From positions 39,463,312 to 39,527,311 of the forward strand of contig OX235267.1 of NCBI GenBank assembly GCA_944472135.2: a stretch of 64,000 nt of DNA. The letters are read 5' to 3'. A model generated the notes under the pieces. That model saw only the letters and a list, made by a program, of their open reading frames with translations. It was not told the origin of the DNA and searched no databases. Positions 22,530 through 33,029 of the stretch are shown here, piece after piece. Position numbers and translations under genes: made by a program. The stretch comes from Trichobilharzia regenti (Eukaryota; Platyhelminthes; Trematoda; Strigeidida; Schistosomatidae). Each line of letters opens with the position of its first letter. The first letter of the stretch is position 1.

Positions 22530-22832
22530 CCGAAGACATTGGCTAGCAGTCGTGCTATGTCGTAAATTGGCAGAAGTTAGAATTCAAGGAGCATTGGATC
22601 GGGTCCCAGTGGCTTAATGGTATACCAGCTAGCTCGCCTTGTAACCAGAAGGTCCTGGGTTCGAATCCCAGTGGGTGCGTACTGATGAAGAGTCCCAAAC
22701 TAGGACGAAGCAGCTGTCCAGTACTCCCAGTTGGTCTTCCAATGGTTCTCTAACTAATGTCAGCTCATGATGAAATCCTGAAACCAATCAAATCCCTACA
22801 AACCAACACTTGAATCTGCTATTAGTCACAAA
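22530..22832 (+). mobile_element. Hammerhead SINE, family B, well preserved
   Basis: This is one of the best copies. The tRNA-like head has A-box-like TGGCTTAATGGTATACC and B-box GGGTTCGAATCCC (22657-22669). The hammerhead segment is at 22679-22724. The tail has GTCAGCTCATGATGAAATCC and CCCTACAAACCAACACTTG. The upstream part (22530-22590) is the non-tRNA 5' module shared with 34400-34560. Transcription would use the internal RNA polymerase III promoter, by analogy with SINEs. Confidence 0.85.
22679..22724 (+). ncRNA. Hammerhead motif of SINE family B
   Basis: Helix I strands GTACTG and CAGTAC are perfectly complementary. Between them lie the box (here ATGAAGA; other copies read CTGAAGA), helix II GTCC/GGAC with loop CAAACTA, GAAG (consensus GAAA), a CAGCTG helix III and TC at the cleavage site. 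The architecture equals the schistosome S-alpha ribozyme. Two core substitutions probably inactivate this copy. Confidence 0.6.
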
Positions 22833-22884
22833 TGCCAACACACACTGACAAAACTGAAGTATAAAAAAGACAATATTTTATAGG

Positions 22885-23330
22885 ATATTAGTAACTAATG
22901 TGATGTGTCTAGTCCTCTGTTCGGTGCAGACTGAATTCTATCAGTCACTTTTGCAATGTAGCCATCATTCTAGGTAGCTGGACATCACGATACACATTGA
23001 TTTGATGATATTAGATGGTTGGAGGCAATCGGCAGGAAGCCTCGGACCTAGGTTTCGAGCCACTTGGCACTCGTCAACAAGGCGTATCTGCAACCAGCTT
23101 GAAGGAACTCATTCGCCTTCTGAGATTCGAATCCATGTCATCCAGTGGTGAATGGAGTCAGAGCATTATAATTAAGCTATTAGGGCCCGCAATTGACCTC
23201 CAGTCGGACTGTAAAGGATACTTTGATTAGACACTGATAACTAGTGTAATGCGTCTAGTCCTATCTTTGGTACACACTAAATTCTATCGGTAAGGTTCTC
23301 AATGTCCTACTAGAGGTCAGTCGTGAGCCT
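22885..23330 (-). mobile_element. tRNA-derived SINE, family D (unit plus partial second)
   Basis: Minus-strand copy with the tRNA-like head complement at 23110-23190 and the CTAGTCCT motif at 22906. A second start of the same unit (CTAGTCCTATCTTTGG) occurs at 23250, about 344 bp on, giving a partial tandem dimer. Confidence 0.6.
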
Positions 23331-23333
23331 GAA

Positions 23334-23512
23334 TAGCTCAGTGGTAATGCTCTAACTGCAGTCAGAACTGGGTGACACGGGTTCTAATCTCAAAAAGGAA
23401 ATGAGTTCCTTCAAGCTGGTTGCTAAGTGACTGGTGAGTAACAATTAGCACGAATCCTAGGTCATGCAAGGCTTTCTGCCAGTTGACTGCAACCATCTAA
23501 TATAGACGCAAT
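23334..23512 (+). mobile_element. tRNA-derived SINE, family D (plus)
   Basis: The head (GAATAGCTCAGTGGTAATGC and GGGTTCTAATCTC) faces the minus copy to its left. The body has AACTCATT-like and AAGCTGGTTGC elements shared with the complement of 23080-23110. Confidence 0.65.
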
Positions 23513-23918
23513 TTTTCACCTCTCCTTCTTTTCTTAGAAAAAATTTCAACTTGTTTTATGAGAAAGGAAACTTGTATTTTCTCTTTTATGAATATTTCAC
23601 AGGAATATGCTACTTTTATAAATAAAAACAGTAGTAGCAGTATTCGTTGTTGTTGTAGTACACTTCTTTTTTTAATTCAAAACAGGAGACGCATGCGGCT
23701 TGTCATGTTAATAAGACGAAAAGAATAATTGTAGTAATAATAACAACAAATGCAACACGGTAGGGAGTGGGATTCTGCTAGAAACAGAAAGCAAGTGGAA
23801 TATAATAGTCTCGTAAAACTTCCATTCATTTTCTGATAAATCTCCAACTTAAAAGAAAAACTGACCTGAAAATAGAGATGAACAATGTCTGTGTTGCTTG
23901 TTTTTGTTCAAAGTAATG

Positions 23919-24112
23919 CGTTGGTGGCACAGCGGTTAGGACTCTCGCCGACCAAACACATGGTTTGGGGTTCGATCCCCTGCCCGATTCACACTTGACA
24001 TCAATGGTCGGCCCGAAAAATTTGGCCTACCGATATCACATGCTGAAAATTCCATACTTGTACGAAAATTTCGGTGTGGAGTCAAGCTATGATAAAAAAT
24101 AAAATAAAATCA
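23919..24112 (+). mobile_element. tRNA-derived SINE, family C
   Basis: The head (TTGGTGGCACAGCGGTTAGG, then GGGTTCGATCCCC), the body with GGTGTGGAGTCAAGCTATG, and an A-rich tail (AAAATAAAATAAAAT). Confidence 0.85.
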
Positions 24113-24209
24113 CCTCCAAAGGAGTAAAATTAGAATATGAATAGAAGACAAAGTTTCCAAACACCTGGTTCCCATGCTAAATTTCCATGTAGAAAGAACG
24201 AACCTGGAT

Positions 24210-24395
24210 TATAAAATAAGCTCAATTTGTAACCAGAAGAACCTTGGTTCAAACCCTGGCGTGACGGTGGGTGCGTATTGTTGAAGAGGGCAAAGCTAGG
24301 ATGAAACAGATAGTCATCCATTACTTCACCTGCTGGTTTTTCAACGGTCCTGTAACTGTTGTCAGCTCATGATGAAGTCCTGAAACCATTCAAAC
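24210..24395 (+). mobile_element. Hammerhead SINE, family B (decayed)
   Basis: A head remnant (TTGTAACCAGAAG, GGTTCAAACCC), a mutated ribozyme segment with GATGAAACAG, and the tail GTCAGCTCATGATGAAGTCC. Confidence 0.7.
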
Positions 24396-24679
24396 CATCA
24401 ACTTACCTGCCTTCAAGATAGTAGAGGAGAGAGAAGGAGTTTATAAATGTATTTAGCAACTCAAGAAGGTTATAGTTCCTCATATGGTTGACTAATCAAA
24501 GTAATCAAAATTCAGTTGTTAGCAAGGGAATGACAGTTAATTACTCTCCCCTACTACATGCATAAGTTTGCTTTGAAACGATATTTTGATTGCAGTTGCT
24601 TGAGCAAATCGTAGTAAATTTGCTCTCTGTTGTATCGTTAACATTTTGAAGAATTTGAAAATCTAGACGAAATGATCTG

Positions 24680-24905
24680 AAGTATCCACAAGGTACCTGG
24701 TAATTACACTTTGGCGGATATATGCTTCCCTTCAGACATAAGCTTTTTCGGAATGCGGCGGAAACCGGATAGAAGCCCGTCTTTATGTTCTTCCAATGTA
24801 CTTACTCCCACAAGTGCACAGTTTGAGGTGACATCAGTAAGATACTTATCCAGATGAAATTGACTTTTTGAGCATGTGTGGTTGCTGCATGATATCACAC
24901 ATTTA
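24680..24905 (-). pseudogene. PLE GIY-YIG fragment
   Basis: On the minus strand one frame reads GSKYIGRT followed by RRASI and PHSEKAYV, which fits YIGRTxRR...EH of GIY-YIG nucleases. A parallel frame reads HLDKYLTDVTSNC. A decayed relative is at 27235-27372. Short and broken. Confidence 0.5.
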
Positions 24906-25389
24906 GCTGTAGTAAAGTATCTTTATATTGTTGCTTTCATTCTCTCGTCAATTCTTTGTGATATTACTTCTCTTTTGAATGGAAGACAAATGAACACTTC
25001 CTTCCTTTCCCTAACTATTTAGTGTTTCATTCTCTCGTTTCATTTTCTTTGTCATACTTTAGAAGAAATCCTTTTCAATATCTATTTTGCCTTAGGTATT
25101 TCTTCTTCCAGTATGTTTGGTGAAAACAGCTTCCTGGTTCTGTCGTCTAGTGTCCTCACTAATCTGAGCTTATAGCTTATAAGAAAGCGGTCATAATAGT
25201 GAAGATATTGTTTGGTCTGAATTTATTTTCTGTAGGTTGGATTTCTGACTGTACCAGTGTCTTTTATTCTTACATTAAGATCGAAGAAGTTGAACTCATA
25301 ATTTTTTTTCTTATTTCATGATGAATTTTAAGTTAGGGTGGATCTCAATTGGGATGGTCAAATAATACAAATGCGTGATTCTCAGGTAT
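24906..25389. other. no gene recognised
   Basis: AT-rich spacer. Confidence 0.4.
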
Positions 25390-25655
25390 TGGTTTGTAGG
25401 GATTTTCTTTTATTGGTTGGAGGATTTTATCATGAGCTAAAATTCGTTAGAGGATTACTGAAGAACTAGCTAAAATTAATGGACAGGTATTTGTTCCTAG
25501 TTTGAGATTATCCATCAGTATGTCCCTACCACCAGGGTTCAAACCCAGGACCTCCTGTTTACAAAATGAGCTCGTAGACTAATAAGCCACTTGTGATATG
25601 ATTCAATCGTCAGTCCATGTATTCTAACTTCTGCCAGCCTATCAAACAAAATCCT
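25390..25655 (-). mobile_element. Hammerhead SINE, family B (minus)
   Basis: The tail begins at 25395 (TGGTTTGTAGGGATTTTC), with the ribozyme segment near 25480-25525 and head complement GGGTTCAAACCC at 25536. Left member of a head-to-head pair. Confidence 0.75.
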
Positions 25656-25659
25656 TACA

Positions 25660-26065
25660 AACAGCAGTACTTGAAAACTGATTTGATGCTTATTAGTGAC
25701 TGGCCCTGTTCAAGCAGTTACCTGGGGCTCTAATCCGAAGCCGTGACCAGTAGGATGCAGCAGGTTGAACGTGAGGCAATATAACTCATCGAATAAGACA
25801 TTGCGAAGTGGTCCCGCTATGTCATGAATCGGCAGAAGCTAGAATTCATGGGTTGGTCATCGGATTGAGTCCCAATGGCTTAATAGTCTACAAGCCCGCC
25901 TTGTTACCAAAAGATTCTGGGTCCGAACCCTCCATGATGAGTACCTACTGAGGAAGGGTCCAAAACTAGAACAAAACAGTTGTCTAGTTCTCCCTGTTGG
26001 TTTTCTCTGGTCGGTTGTCTAACCGATATCAGCTCATGATGAAATCCTCCAACTAACTGCTTGAT
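25660..26065 (+). mobile_element. Hammerhead SINE, family B, near full-length unit
   Basis: Contains the non-tRNA 5' module (GTGACTGGCCCTGTTCAAGC, CCGTGACCAGTAGGATGC), the tRNA-like head (25880-25935), a decayed ribozyme and the tail. The ends resemble each other (CTTACAAACAGCAGTACTTG at 25666), as if the unit were taken from a tandem or circular template. Confidence 0.7.
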
Positions 26066-26620
26066 TCGCGTCGTTACTTACAACAAACGTATCACCAACA
26101 TATCGATGATAGTAAGTTATTTCGTTTATAGCAGAAACCAGTGGGACAGAATTTGCAAAATGATTGCTAAATGAAGGCGGAGTAAACAGTTATGATTACA
26201 GCTTACTTAGACTGACAGATGGTTGTCAGAAGATTAAGTCTCAGAAATAAGAGCAATGGCACAAGTTTTAGAAAACTGGAAATACATGAGAAAGTAGGGA
26301 AACATCCCAATAAATAAGGGCACGATAAAAGTAAAGAATTTAGGTCAGGAATTCCTCTAGTATTTAAGTGGATGTAAGGTAAAAATTGATCAGAAAATTG
26401 TAATCAACTTAAAACCCCATGAACATCTGAAAATGGTCATTGATTTGTACAAATTTATGTACACTAACTGCGAATTTAGATCTCAGCATATTTGTAGTTT
26501 AAAGGGCTGTGAATAACTCAATTACATCATATTGTAGTATAGATTGACTTATCTCAAACGATCTTTTTGTCTGTGTAAGTTCAAAGACTTTGAAAAATCC
26601 CTATTTAAACATTAAGTGTG
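26066..26620. other. no gene recognised
   Basis: Spacer with no assignable features. Confidence 0.4.
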
Positions 26621-26737
26621 ATTTAATTGAATTTTAGATTTTCCCGTCCATTGATTAACTGCACCGAAGTGCTCGGTCTGAGGTTGACATACCGGTTCTT
26701 GTGCAGATGCTTCGACGATGTCTGGGCATTTAGTTAG

Positions 26738-26940
26738 TATTTAATTGGTGGATGGTGACTAGCAGTGGAATCCAGGATGCGCATTACGTCCCATTTGGGA
26801 CTTGTCATAGTTGAATGTACCTGCATTTCTCAGTGAGTGATGATGTTCCCACCGAGGCTTAAACTCAGTGCCCATAATTTCAAACTCCAAAGCGTTATCC
26901 ACTAAACCACTTGGAGACCAAGCGCTTCGGTCCAATCAAT
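26738..26940 (-). mobile_element. S-alpha-type hammerhead SINE (minus)
   Basis: On the minus strand: a tRNA-like head (CAAGTGGTTTAGTGGATAAC, then GAGTTTAAGCCTC), the ribozyme region 26771-26832 with a mutated core, and the tail ending in ATTAAATAC. The sequence AGTCCCAAATGGGACG corresponds to helix II of the known schistosome S-alpha hammerhead. The element is enclosed by a 52-bp inverted repeat (26623-26682 and 26925-26976). Confidence 0.75.
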
Positions 26941-27002
26941 TGACAGGAAAATCTAAAATTCAATTAAATAATTAATGTGACCCGTCGCACAAGAGGTGAC
27001 TC

Positions 27003-27190
27003 TCATGGCCCAAGTGGTCTAGTGGATAACACTTTGGCGTTTGAAATTATGGACACTGAGTTTGAGCCTCAGTGGGAACATCATCGCTCACCGGGAAATC
27101 CAGGTACATCCAGCTGATAAGTCCCAAATAGGACGAAATGCACGTTACCCTGGATTCCACTAATAATCACCATCTACCAATTAAATAATA
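27003..27190 (+). mobile_element. S-alpha-type hammerhead SINE (plus)
   Basis: The head (CCCAAGTGGTCTAGTGGATA, then GAGTTTGAGCCTC) is followed by the ribozyme region 27099-27158 and the tail. It is head to head with the minus copy at 26738-26940. This family is the best evidence that the host is a schistosome. Confidence 0.8.
27099..27158 (+). ncRNA. S-alpha hammerhead motif, core-mutated
   Basis: TCCAGG and CCAG pair with CCTGG in helix I. The box reads CTGATAA instead of CTGATGA. Helix II is GTCC CAAATA GGAC, followed by GAAA. The change at the essential G8 position predicts no self-cleavage in this copy. Confidence 0.7.
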
Positions 27191-27234
27191 TTAGGTGTGA
27201 TTGCTTCCTGTTGAATTAAACCGACTAGAAGCTC

Positions 27235-27372
27235 TTCTTTGTATCCTTCCAATATACTTGCTCCAACAAGTTCAAGGAAAGGTATGAACACAGTTGGAGG
27301 TGATATCAGTTGGGTGCTTATTTATTTAGATTGGTTTGCAGAGCATGTGGTGCTATATAGTGTTATGAGCAT
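27235..27372 (-). pseudogene. PLE GIY-YIG fragment (decayed)
   Basis: The minus frame reads SKYIGRIQRRASS, parallel to GSKYIGRT at 24680-24905, preceded by an INKHPTDITSNC stretch. Too short for more. Confidence 0.45.
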
Positions 27373-28667
27373 AGCTGCAGGGAACATGAGGCTTTAGTGA
27401 TTCACCTCCAATACACTTGATCTCCTCTTGTCACTTTTACCTGGCTCGCTCTACACATCTTCATGAGATATAACATGTCTTCCACCAACGTCCAAATCCC
27501 CAATTCCTTTATGGTTGGTCATAAAACGACGCGTAGCTTAGCACACACAATTTTACTCGAGTGTCTGTCTCCTTGGCATATATTCAATCCATTTCCTTCA
27601 ATATATCTGTTGTCTGGTTTACAACTTTCAAAGTCTCATACAACTTCCAAGAGACTGAGGTCATCTTTAACACTCAGTATTTAAAAGCGAGGAAATCTAT
27701 CGCCTTATGTAGAACATCATACAACGATGAATGCTACATCGTTAATTGATGCATTGGTCTTATGATGTTTACATAGATGCAAATCATCCAGCACCTGGTG
27801 AAATTCACTGAATAACCTGTGTGAAGAAGATTTCACCCCCATCACCTTCCCTCCCGAAAAATGAAGCCCAACTACACTAGGTCAAATGAAGGCTTATTGT
27901 TTCACTTGCGCGCGCACAAACACACACATACATGCAAATAACAAGCAAACAATCAGGGCGCATGGAGCAATTAGTGTATATATGTGTGTATGTGTGTGTG
28001 TTGATCAGTGTTGATTTCCCACTGGAATGTTTCAACTCCTGTGATAGAAATGGTAAACATAACACTTAGGAATAGAACTGAACACTAATAAGCTGAATTA
28101 TCTGTGTACAATTATGCCGTCTTGTAGTTTGATTACTGTGTAATAATTCCTATGAAAAACTGTGTTTCTTTTAAGTTGCTGGCTACTTTTTCTAAATCCC
28201 TAAATAAAAATAAGTACAGAATTGTTTACACCGACATAAGAGGTCATATTTATTTCAACCCTCTTTCTCTCCTTTACCGATACATTTATTTGAAGAAATA
28301 ATAACAATGATAATAAATAATAATAAATAAAATGAGTATAGGTTATGCATGATTTATGTGTTGATAGATTTCACCGATGTCTTATGAAGAAGATGAAAGA
28401 AAGCCTACCTTAAAAACATCCCTGTGAAAAAGGGCAATTTAATTTAAGAGGTGTTTAGATTCAATTCAAGTGTTGTGGGATTAAATCACGGATCTAAAAG
28501 AGTGATAGAGACCCATTGAAACACAGGATGTACTGAAGAGATGTCTCATTCTATCCGTTGATTCTTCAGAAGTGTACGCTCGCAATCCTTTGGGAGGATC
28601 GGATCCTAGAACCTTCAGGTTACAAGACTAAGTTCATTTTTCAATCAACAACTTCGACTAGAATTCA
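27373..28667. other. no gene recognised; GT-rich tract 27975-28005
   Basis: AC/GT dinucleotide-rich patches at 27912-27935 and 27975-28005. A very decayed family-B SINE may lie at 28540-28665 (minus): TTCAGGTTACAAGACTAAG matches the head complement. No gene seen. Confidence 0.4.
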
Positions 28668-28975
28668 GTATTATTATCAATATTGTTTTCTATAGCTCCT
28701 GGAGGAACTTACGGCTACAGCCTAACGTCTGCTTTCATTTCCTCTTCGCATCACCTCCTCCTCCATGTCACTCTCGCACTGATGACCAATCCACCTCCAT
28801 TTCTTCCTGTATATTTGTTGGTTCCAGTTGGATTGGTTCCCCCTCAGAGCTCCCTACCAGTTACTGATCTTTTATGGCCGGCCATCTGATTTTAAGAATG
28901 GAGGGAGCTGTTGATGAAGGTCTGTAGTTTTTTCAAAGTGCCCTTTGTGACGCGCTAGCCAAGTCGGTGATCAGA
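28668..28975 (-). pseudogene. 5'-truncated RTE-type LINE with internal deletions
   Basis: Minus-strand 3' part. Relative to the intact copy it lacks short internal stretches near 28720 and 28783. It ends at 28975 around the SGSETW-like region. Confidence 0.8.
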
Positions 28976-29269
28976 ATTCAGTAACTCTTGATACATAACT
29001 CTTTCCTTAGCCATAGCCTTTGATGAGCACCTAATTTACCTTGGCATGGTAGACCCCTGTGATCTAAGAATTCTCTGTACTGCTTTGGGACATCCATGCA
29101 GCAGCCATTATTCAGCTGGTTATGGGAAGATAATACATAAGGGCGAAATTAAAGTAGGCATAGTCAAATTCACAATGACCTTGGACAGCCAGTCAGAACG
29201 CAGATGGATTGTCGTTAAAAAGTTATTAAAAAGCACTGCAAAAATGACATTGAACTGGAAAATTGTCCC

Positions 29270-29465
29270 TTATGATGCAGGATTTCATCATCAGCTGACA
29301 TTGGTTAGAGAACCATGGGAAAACCTGGGAGTACTGGACAGCTATTTCATCCTAGTACTCTTCAGCAGTACGCACCTACCTCCATGGTTCCAACCCAGGA
29401 CCTCCTGGTTACAAGGTGAGCTCGTAGATCATTCAGCCACTGGGACTCGGTTCGATGGCCAATGA
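29270..29465 (-). mobile_element. Hammerhead SINE, family B (minus)
   Basis: The tail, ribozyme (29331-29371) and head complement (GGTTCCAACCC near 29387, CATTCAGCCACTGGGAC near 29430) are all present. Pairs head to head with 29500-29672. Confidence 0.8.
29331..29371 (-). ncRNA. Hammerhead motif with intact CTGAAGA box
   Basis: On the minus strand GTACTG is followed by CTGAAGA, a shortened helix II, GAAA, TAGCTG, TC and CAGTAC. Both catalytic boxes and the helix I strands are intact, but helix II has lost about 6 nt, so activity is doubtful. Confidence 0.55.
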
Positions 29466-29499
29466 ATTCTAACTTGTACCAATTCGTGATTTAGCGCGA

Positions 29500-29672
29500 C
29501 CCCAGCCATAGGGCCATTGGATCGGGTCCCAGTGGCTGAATGGACTATTAGCTTGCCTTGTAACCAGAAGATCCTGGGTTTGAACTATGGCAGTGGGTGC
29601 GTACTGTGGATGATTCCCAAACTAGGATGAAACAGCTGTCCAGCACTCCCTGGTTTTCAGTGGTTCTATAAC
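29500..29672 (+). mobile_element. Hammerhead SINE, family B (plus)
   Basis: The head (GGGTCCCAGTGGCTGAATGG, GGGTTTGAACTATGG) is followed by a mutated ribozyme (GATGAAACAGCTGTCCAG) and a shortened tail. Confidence 0.75.
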
Positions 29673-30427
29673 TATTATTTAACCTACTTCTAACCCTAAC
29701 TTTAAACTTTAACGGAATAAAGAACCTGGTGAATAGGTAGACTAGTCTGTCTACCGTCAGGGACAGATTTCCTCTTACAATATGTGAATTGCATCAATAC
29801 CAATATTTATCTCTCACATGGTTGTATTGTCTTTTTGTCACACTCTCACTAAATTCATAAACGCAAGTGTGAATTTAATTGAATTTAGCTTTTATCGTGT
29901 TTCCTAAATCTGATTAATTTTTGGAGATAAACTCTCGACAGACCTTGAATTTGACTGTGTAACTTTAACTCTGCCAGTATTAAAACTTCTGCCGGATTGT
30001 TAAGAGTTAGCTTTTTTAGAGAGTGGGGGGGGGGAATTTGTATCACCCGTCGGTCAAGATGTCATCTTGAATGCTTCTACTCTAATCAGTCTAGTTGAAT
30101 GTTTATCCCTTCATCTAGGCATTTAGTTCCAGTTGCTTAGATGATAGAGTGTGTTTACTTTGTGAAAACTCATCTATCAAGGTAGGTAAAATACCGTTTT
30201 GTGACTAATGTTGATTATGAAGCTAATATCAAGGGGAAGAATATTATTGATGGACTTTTATTGCCATCAGCAGTATGCATATGTGAATTTTACAGTCCAG
30301 CACCGTTACAACGTTAGGATGTTGGCTGAAAGAGTGGAAAGAAGTAGAATTCTCTTCTTAAATAACACCAGATCTACCTCAGTTACCAATTATACGCTTA
30401 AACTGAATTTCACTGTACCTCATTCAA
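29673..30427. other. no gene recognised
   Basis: CCTAACTT-rich patch at 29685-29715 and a G8 run near 30027. No gene seen. Confidence 0.4.
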
Positions 30428-31470
30428 CAGTTGTATGATAATGCTACATACCAAGTAATCCACAAAAGGGGACTCATGGGATGCTTCGAAATAAAAACAG
30501 GAGTAAGACAAGACTTTTTACTATCTCCAAGGATTTTCCTGATTGTGGTAGACTGCATAGTGCTACAGGTAACGTGAAACGAGGAGATAGTCATAAAATG
30601 GAACCACACAAAAGACTTGGAGGATTTGAACTTAGCCGATGATATACGTTTGATCGCCTACACACTGGAAGATGTGCAAGTGAAAAGCAACAAGTTGGCA
30701 ACAGAAGAAGCATCAAAGATAGAGCTTCCTTCATTTGAACATAGAGAAGACAGAGGTGATGAAGATTCCTGGACAACAGCAAAAACAACAGACAACAATC
30801 AGCATAAACGGGAGAAATCTGAAAGAAGCAACCTCTTTTACCTTCCCACCAACCTGGGAAGTATCGTTTCAGCTATATGCGGAATTGATGAGGATATCAA
30901 AGCATGGATCCGGAAAGCATGGCAAGCTTTCGTTACTCTCAAGTCTATGTGAAGATCAACAGCATTCAGCATAAAAATGAAAAGAAGATTCGGATTTTCA
31001 ACTTCAGTGTAAAGTCAGTGCTACTTTACGGTTCAGAGACTTGGCGTGTCACGAAGGGTAATTCAAACAAACTGCAAACCTTCATCAACAACTGTCTCCA
31101 CGCAATACTCAAGATCGGATGGCCGGCCAGAAAAGATCAGCAACAAGGATCTCTGGCAATGAACGAACCAACCCAGCAGGAAGCAACTGTGCAAAAAATA
31201 TGCCGTAAAAAAATGGAGGTGGATTTGCCATACTCTGAGAAAACTATCAAGTAACATCACACACCAGGCCATTGCTAGAGTGGAAGCCGAATGAGATCCG
31301 GCGAGTTGACCATCAGTGCAACGATGACATGGAGGAGGAGGTGATGCGAAGAGGAGATGAAAGCAAGTAGGCAGACGTTGAGTCAGGTGAAAAGGTTGGC
31401 GGAGAATCCAACGCAATGAAGACGTGCGATTGAAGATTCATGTTTCTCTAGAAACTTAAGGAGACAGTAA
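30428..31470 (+). pseudogene. 5'-truncated RTE-type LINE
   Basis: Starts at the QLYDNA region of the RT and runs through the PRIFLI-like motif, the FADD region (here LADD, 30636-30647), the GRNLKE strand, SETWR and the C-terminal region, to the 3' end GTTTCTCTAGAAACTTAAGG. Frames shift repeatedly. The first catalytic residue pair, AD, is preserved, but the frame is broken before and after. Confidence 0.9.
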
Positions 31471-32079
31471 TGATATAATAATAACAAACTCTGTATGATG
31501 ATTCTGAGAATTGTAAAAGTGATTCTATTTTATATTCACAGCTGTATTTCTGTGGCGTATGGTTAGCGAGTCAGTGATTGTTGTAATTCTCTAGTTCCCT
31601 AGGCTAACAAAAGTGCTTTACTCATAACTACAATATAACTGTCACTCTAAGAGAACTGCTGAATACAGTCATGAATAAAAGCACACGTTAGTTAAGAATC
31701 TTATCTCGTTAAAAAAAAGCTTTTTTTCTAAGCCTTTAAAAGCATCAATTGCCTTTATTATGGTCATTTTCTTTTCTTCAGCGTCAAGACTCAGAAAACT
31801 AGTTCCCGTCTGTTTGCATTCTGAAATGTGCATAAGACTTCAAGAGTTGAAGTTTCAGTAGCAGTGAAGTTGGCTTAACAGGATGGAGTCATTGAACTCA
31901 TGACAAACCTAAAATCTATTCTGGACTTCATTCTGGCTAGGCGAGGTTTAGGAATGAGTTGGCTGCCAGTCGAACACGAATCATGTGTGTATGCGTGTGT
32001 GTGTGGTTGGCAGGCATCTTTCCACTACACCACTGGTTCTCTGGAAAATACCGGTGAATAAATATTATCTGTATATTTA
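31471..32079. other. no gene; possible tRNA-like SINE head at 31950-32045 (minus)
   Basis: The minus strand at 32045-31960 reads GGTGTAGTGGAAAGATGCC and GTGTTCGACTGGCAGCC, which resemble A and B boxes around a GT-repeat. Only one copy is seen, so this is a weak call. Confidence 0.35.
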
Positions 32080-32560
32080 TTAGACGGTGGTCAATTAAGT
32101 AATTCCATCACAGAAAAATCTGATCTGATAAAGCATCACAGTGTTATACTGTATTACTTACTGATGATGATGTGGCAAAGTTAAACTTTAAGCACCACTA
32201 ACTACCAATCAGCGAATGACCTCGAACGCACCAATCAGGTGAAAGAGACAATTTATGTATGGAATACATATACTTATGAAAAAAAATGCATAAAAACTGA
32301 AGAAAAGTTTTACAGAGGATACCCTGCTCTCACATACGATAAAAATAGCTCATAGTTTTAGGTTGGAGTATCAACAGAGTATAATTCCATTGTGAGTAAA
32401 AGTTTCATGGTGTAATACAGTAATGTTTCCTGAGTAATAAATTGTGCTTGAAACGTCATCAGTAAATATTACTGTATAACACTGTAAGACTTTATCGAAA
32501 TAAATGTCACCTACAATAGAATTATACTCTACCACAGTGTTCAAGTTCTATTCTCATATC
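32080..32560. repeat. PLE tail pair in inverted orientation
   Basis: 32090-32180 (minus) and 32430-32535 (plus) carry the same PLE-type tail (CATCAGTAA, ATTACTGTATAACAC) facing each other, with little between. A further inverted repeat AGAGTATAATTCYATTG spans 32377 to 32529. TACAGTAATGTTT at 32415 can pair with AAATATTACTGTA at 32464, enclosing GAAACGTC. Confidence 0.55.
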
Positions 32561-33029
32561 AACAGAGTAATTTAACCACATTTTATACTTGTAATTATTT
32601 AGTTCTTTTAACACTAATCTTTCATGAACCTAAGACTTAGGTGAAAATATCCCTAAACTAACTGTAATCTAACTTGAACCATCTCTAATGTCGCCTTTAT
32701 TAAGTTAATCTAACCCTAAATTAATTAATGGTGCTTAAAGCTTAACTTGGCTGATAATGTTTCGGGTACCCTTTACTGCTGCTTATGATCCTATCAAGGT
32801 ACTCATACAACTTTCAAACTTTATTTATAGACATAATTAACAAATTTATTAGACATATTGTGATTTTTAATTTGACCTTTGACCTGAAATATTTCTAGAA
32901 TAGCGCCATTACCTATCTTCTGTTTATTACACTTAGTAATTTTATCAGTCTAACCTTTGACTAGAAGTTATTCTGGAACTTTCTCACACTGACTAAAGAT
33001 ACACGAATGTACAGCACCCTAGTTGATGA

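Noticed and set aside
22650..22672. Possible genuine tRNA genes (A and B boxes at many sites)
   Set aside because: Each tRNA-like head is followed by a family-specific body and tail and recurs many times, so these are SINE heads, not tRNA genes.
29046..29465. 139-codon frame upstream of and through a SINE
   Set aside because: Its second half is the antisense of a hammerhead SINE; the first half has no domain.
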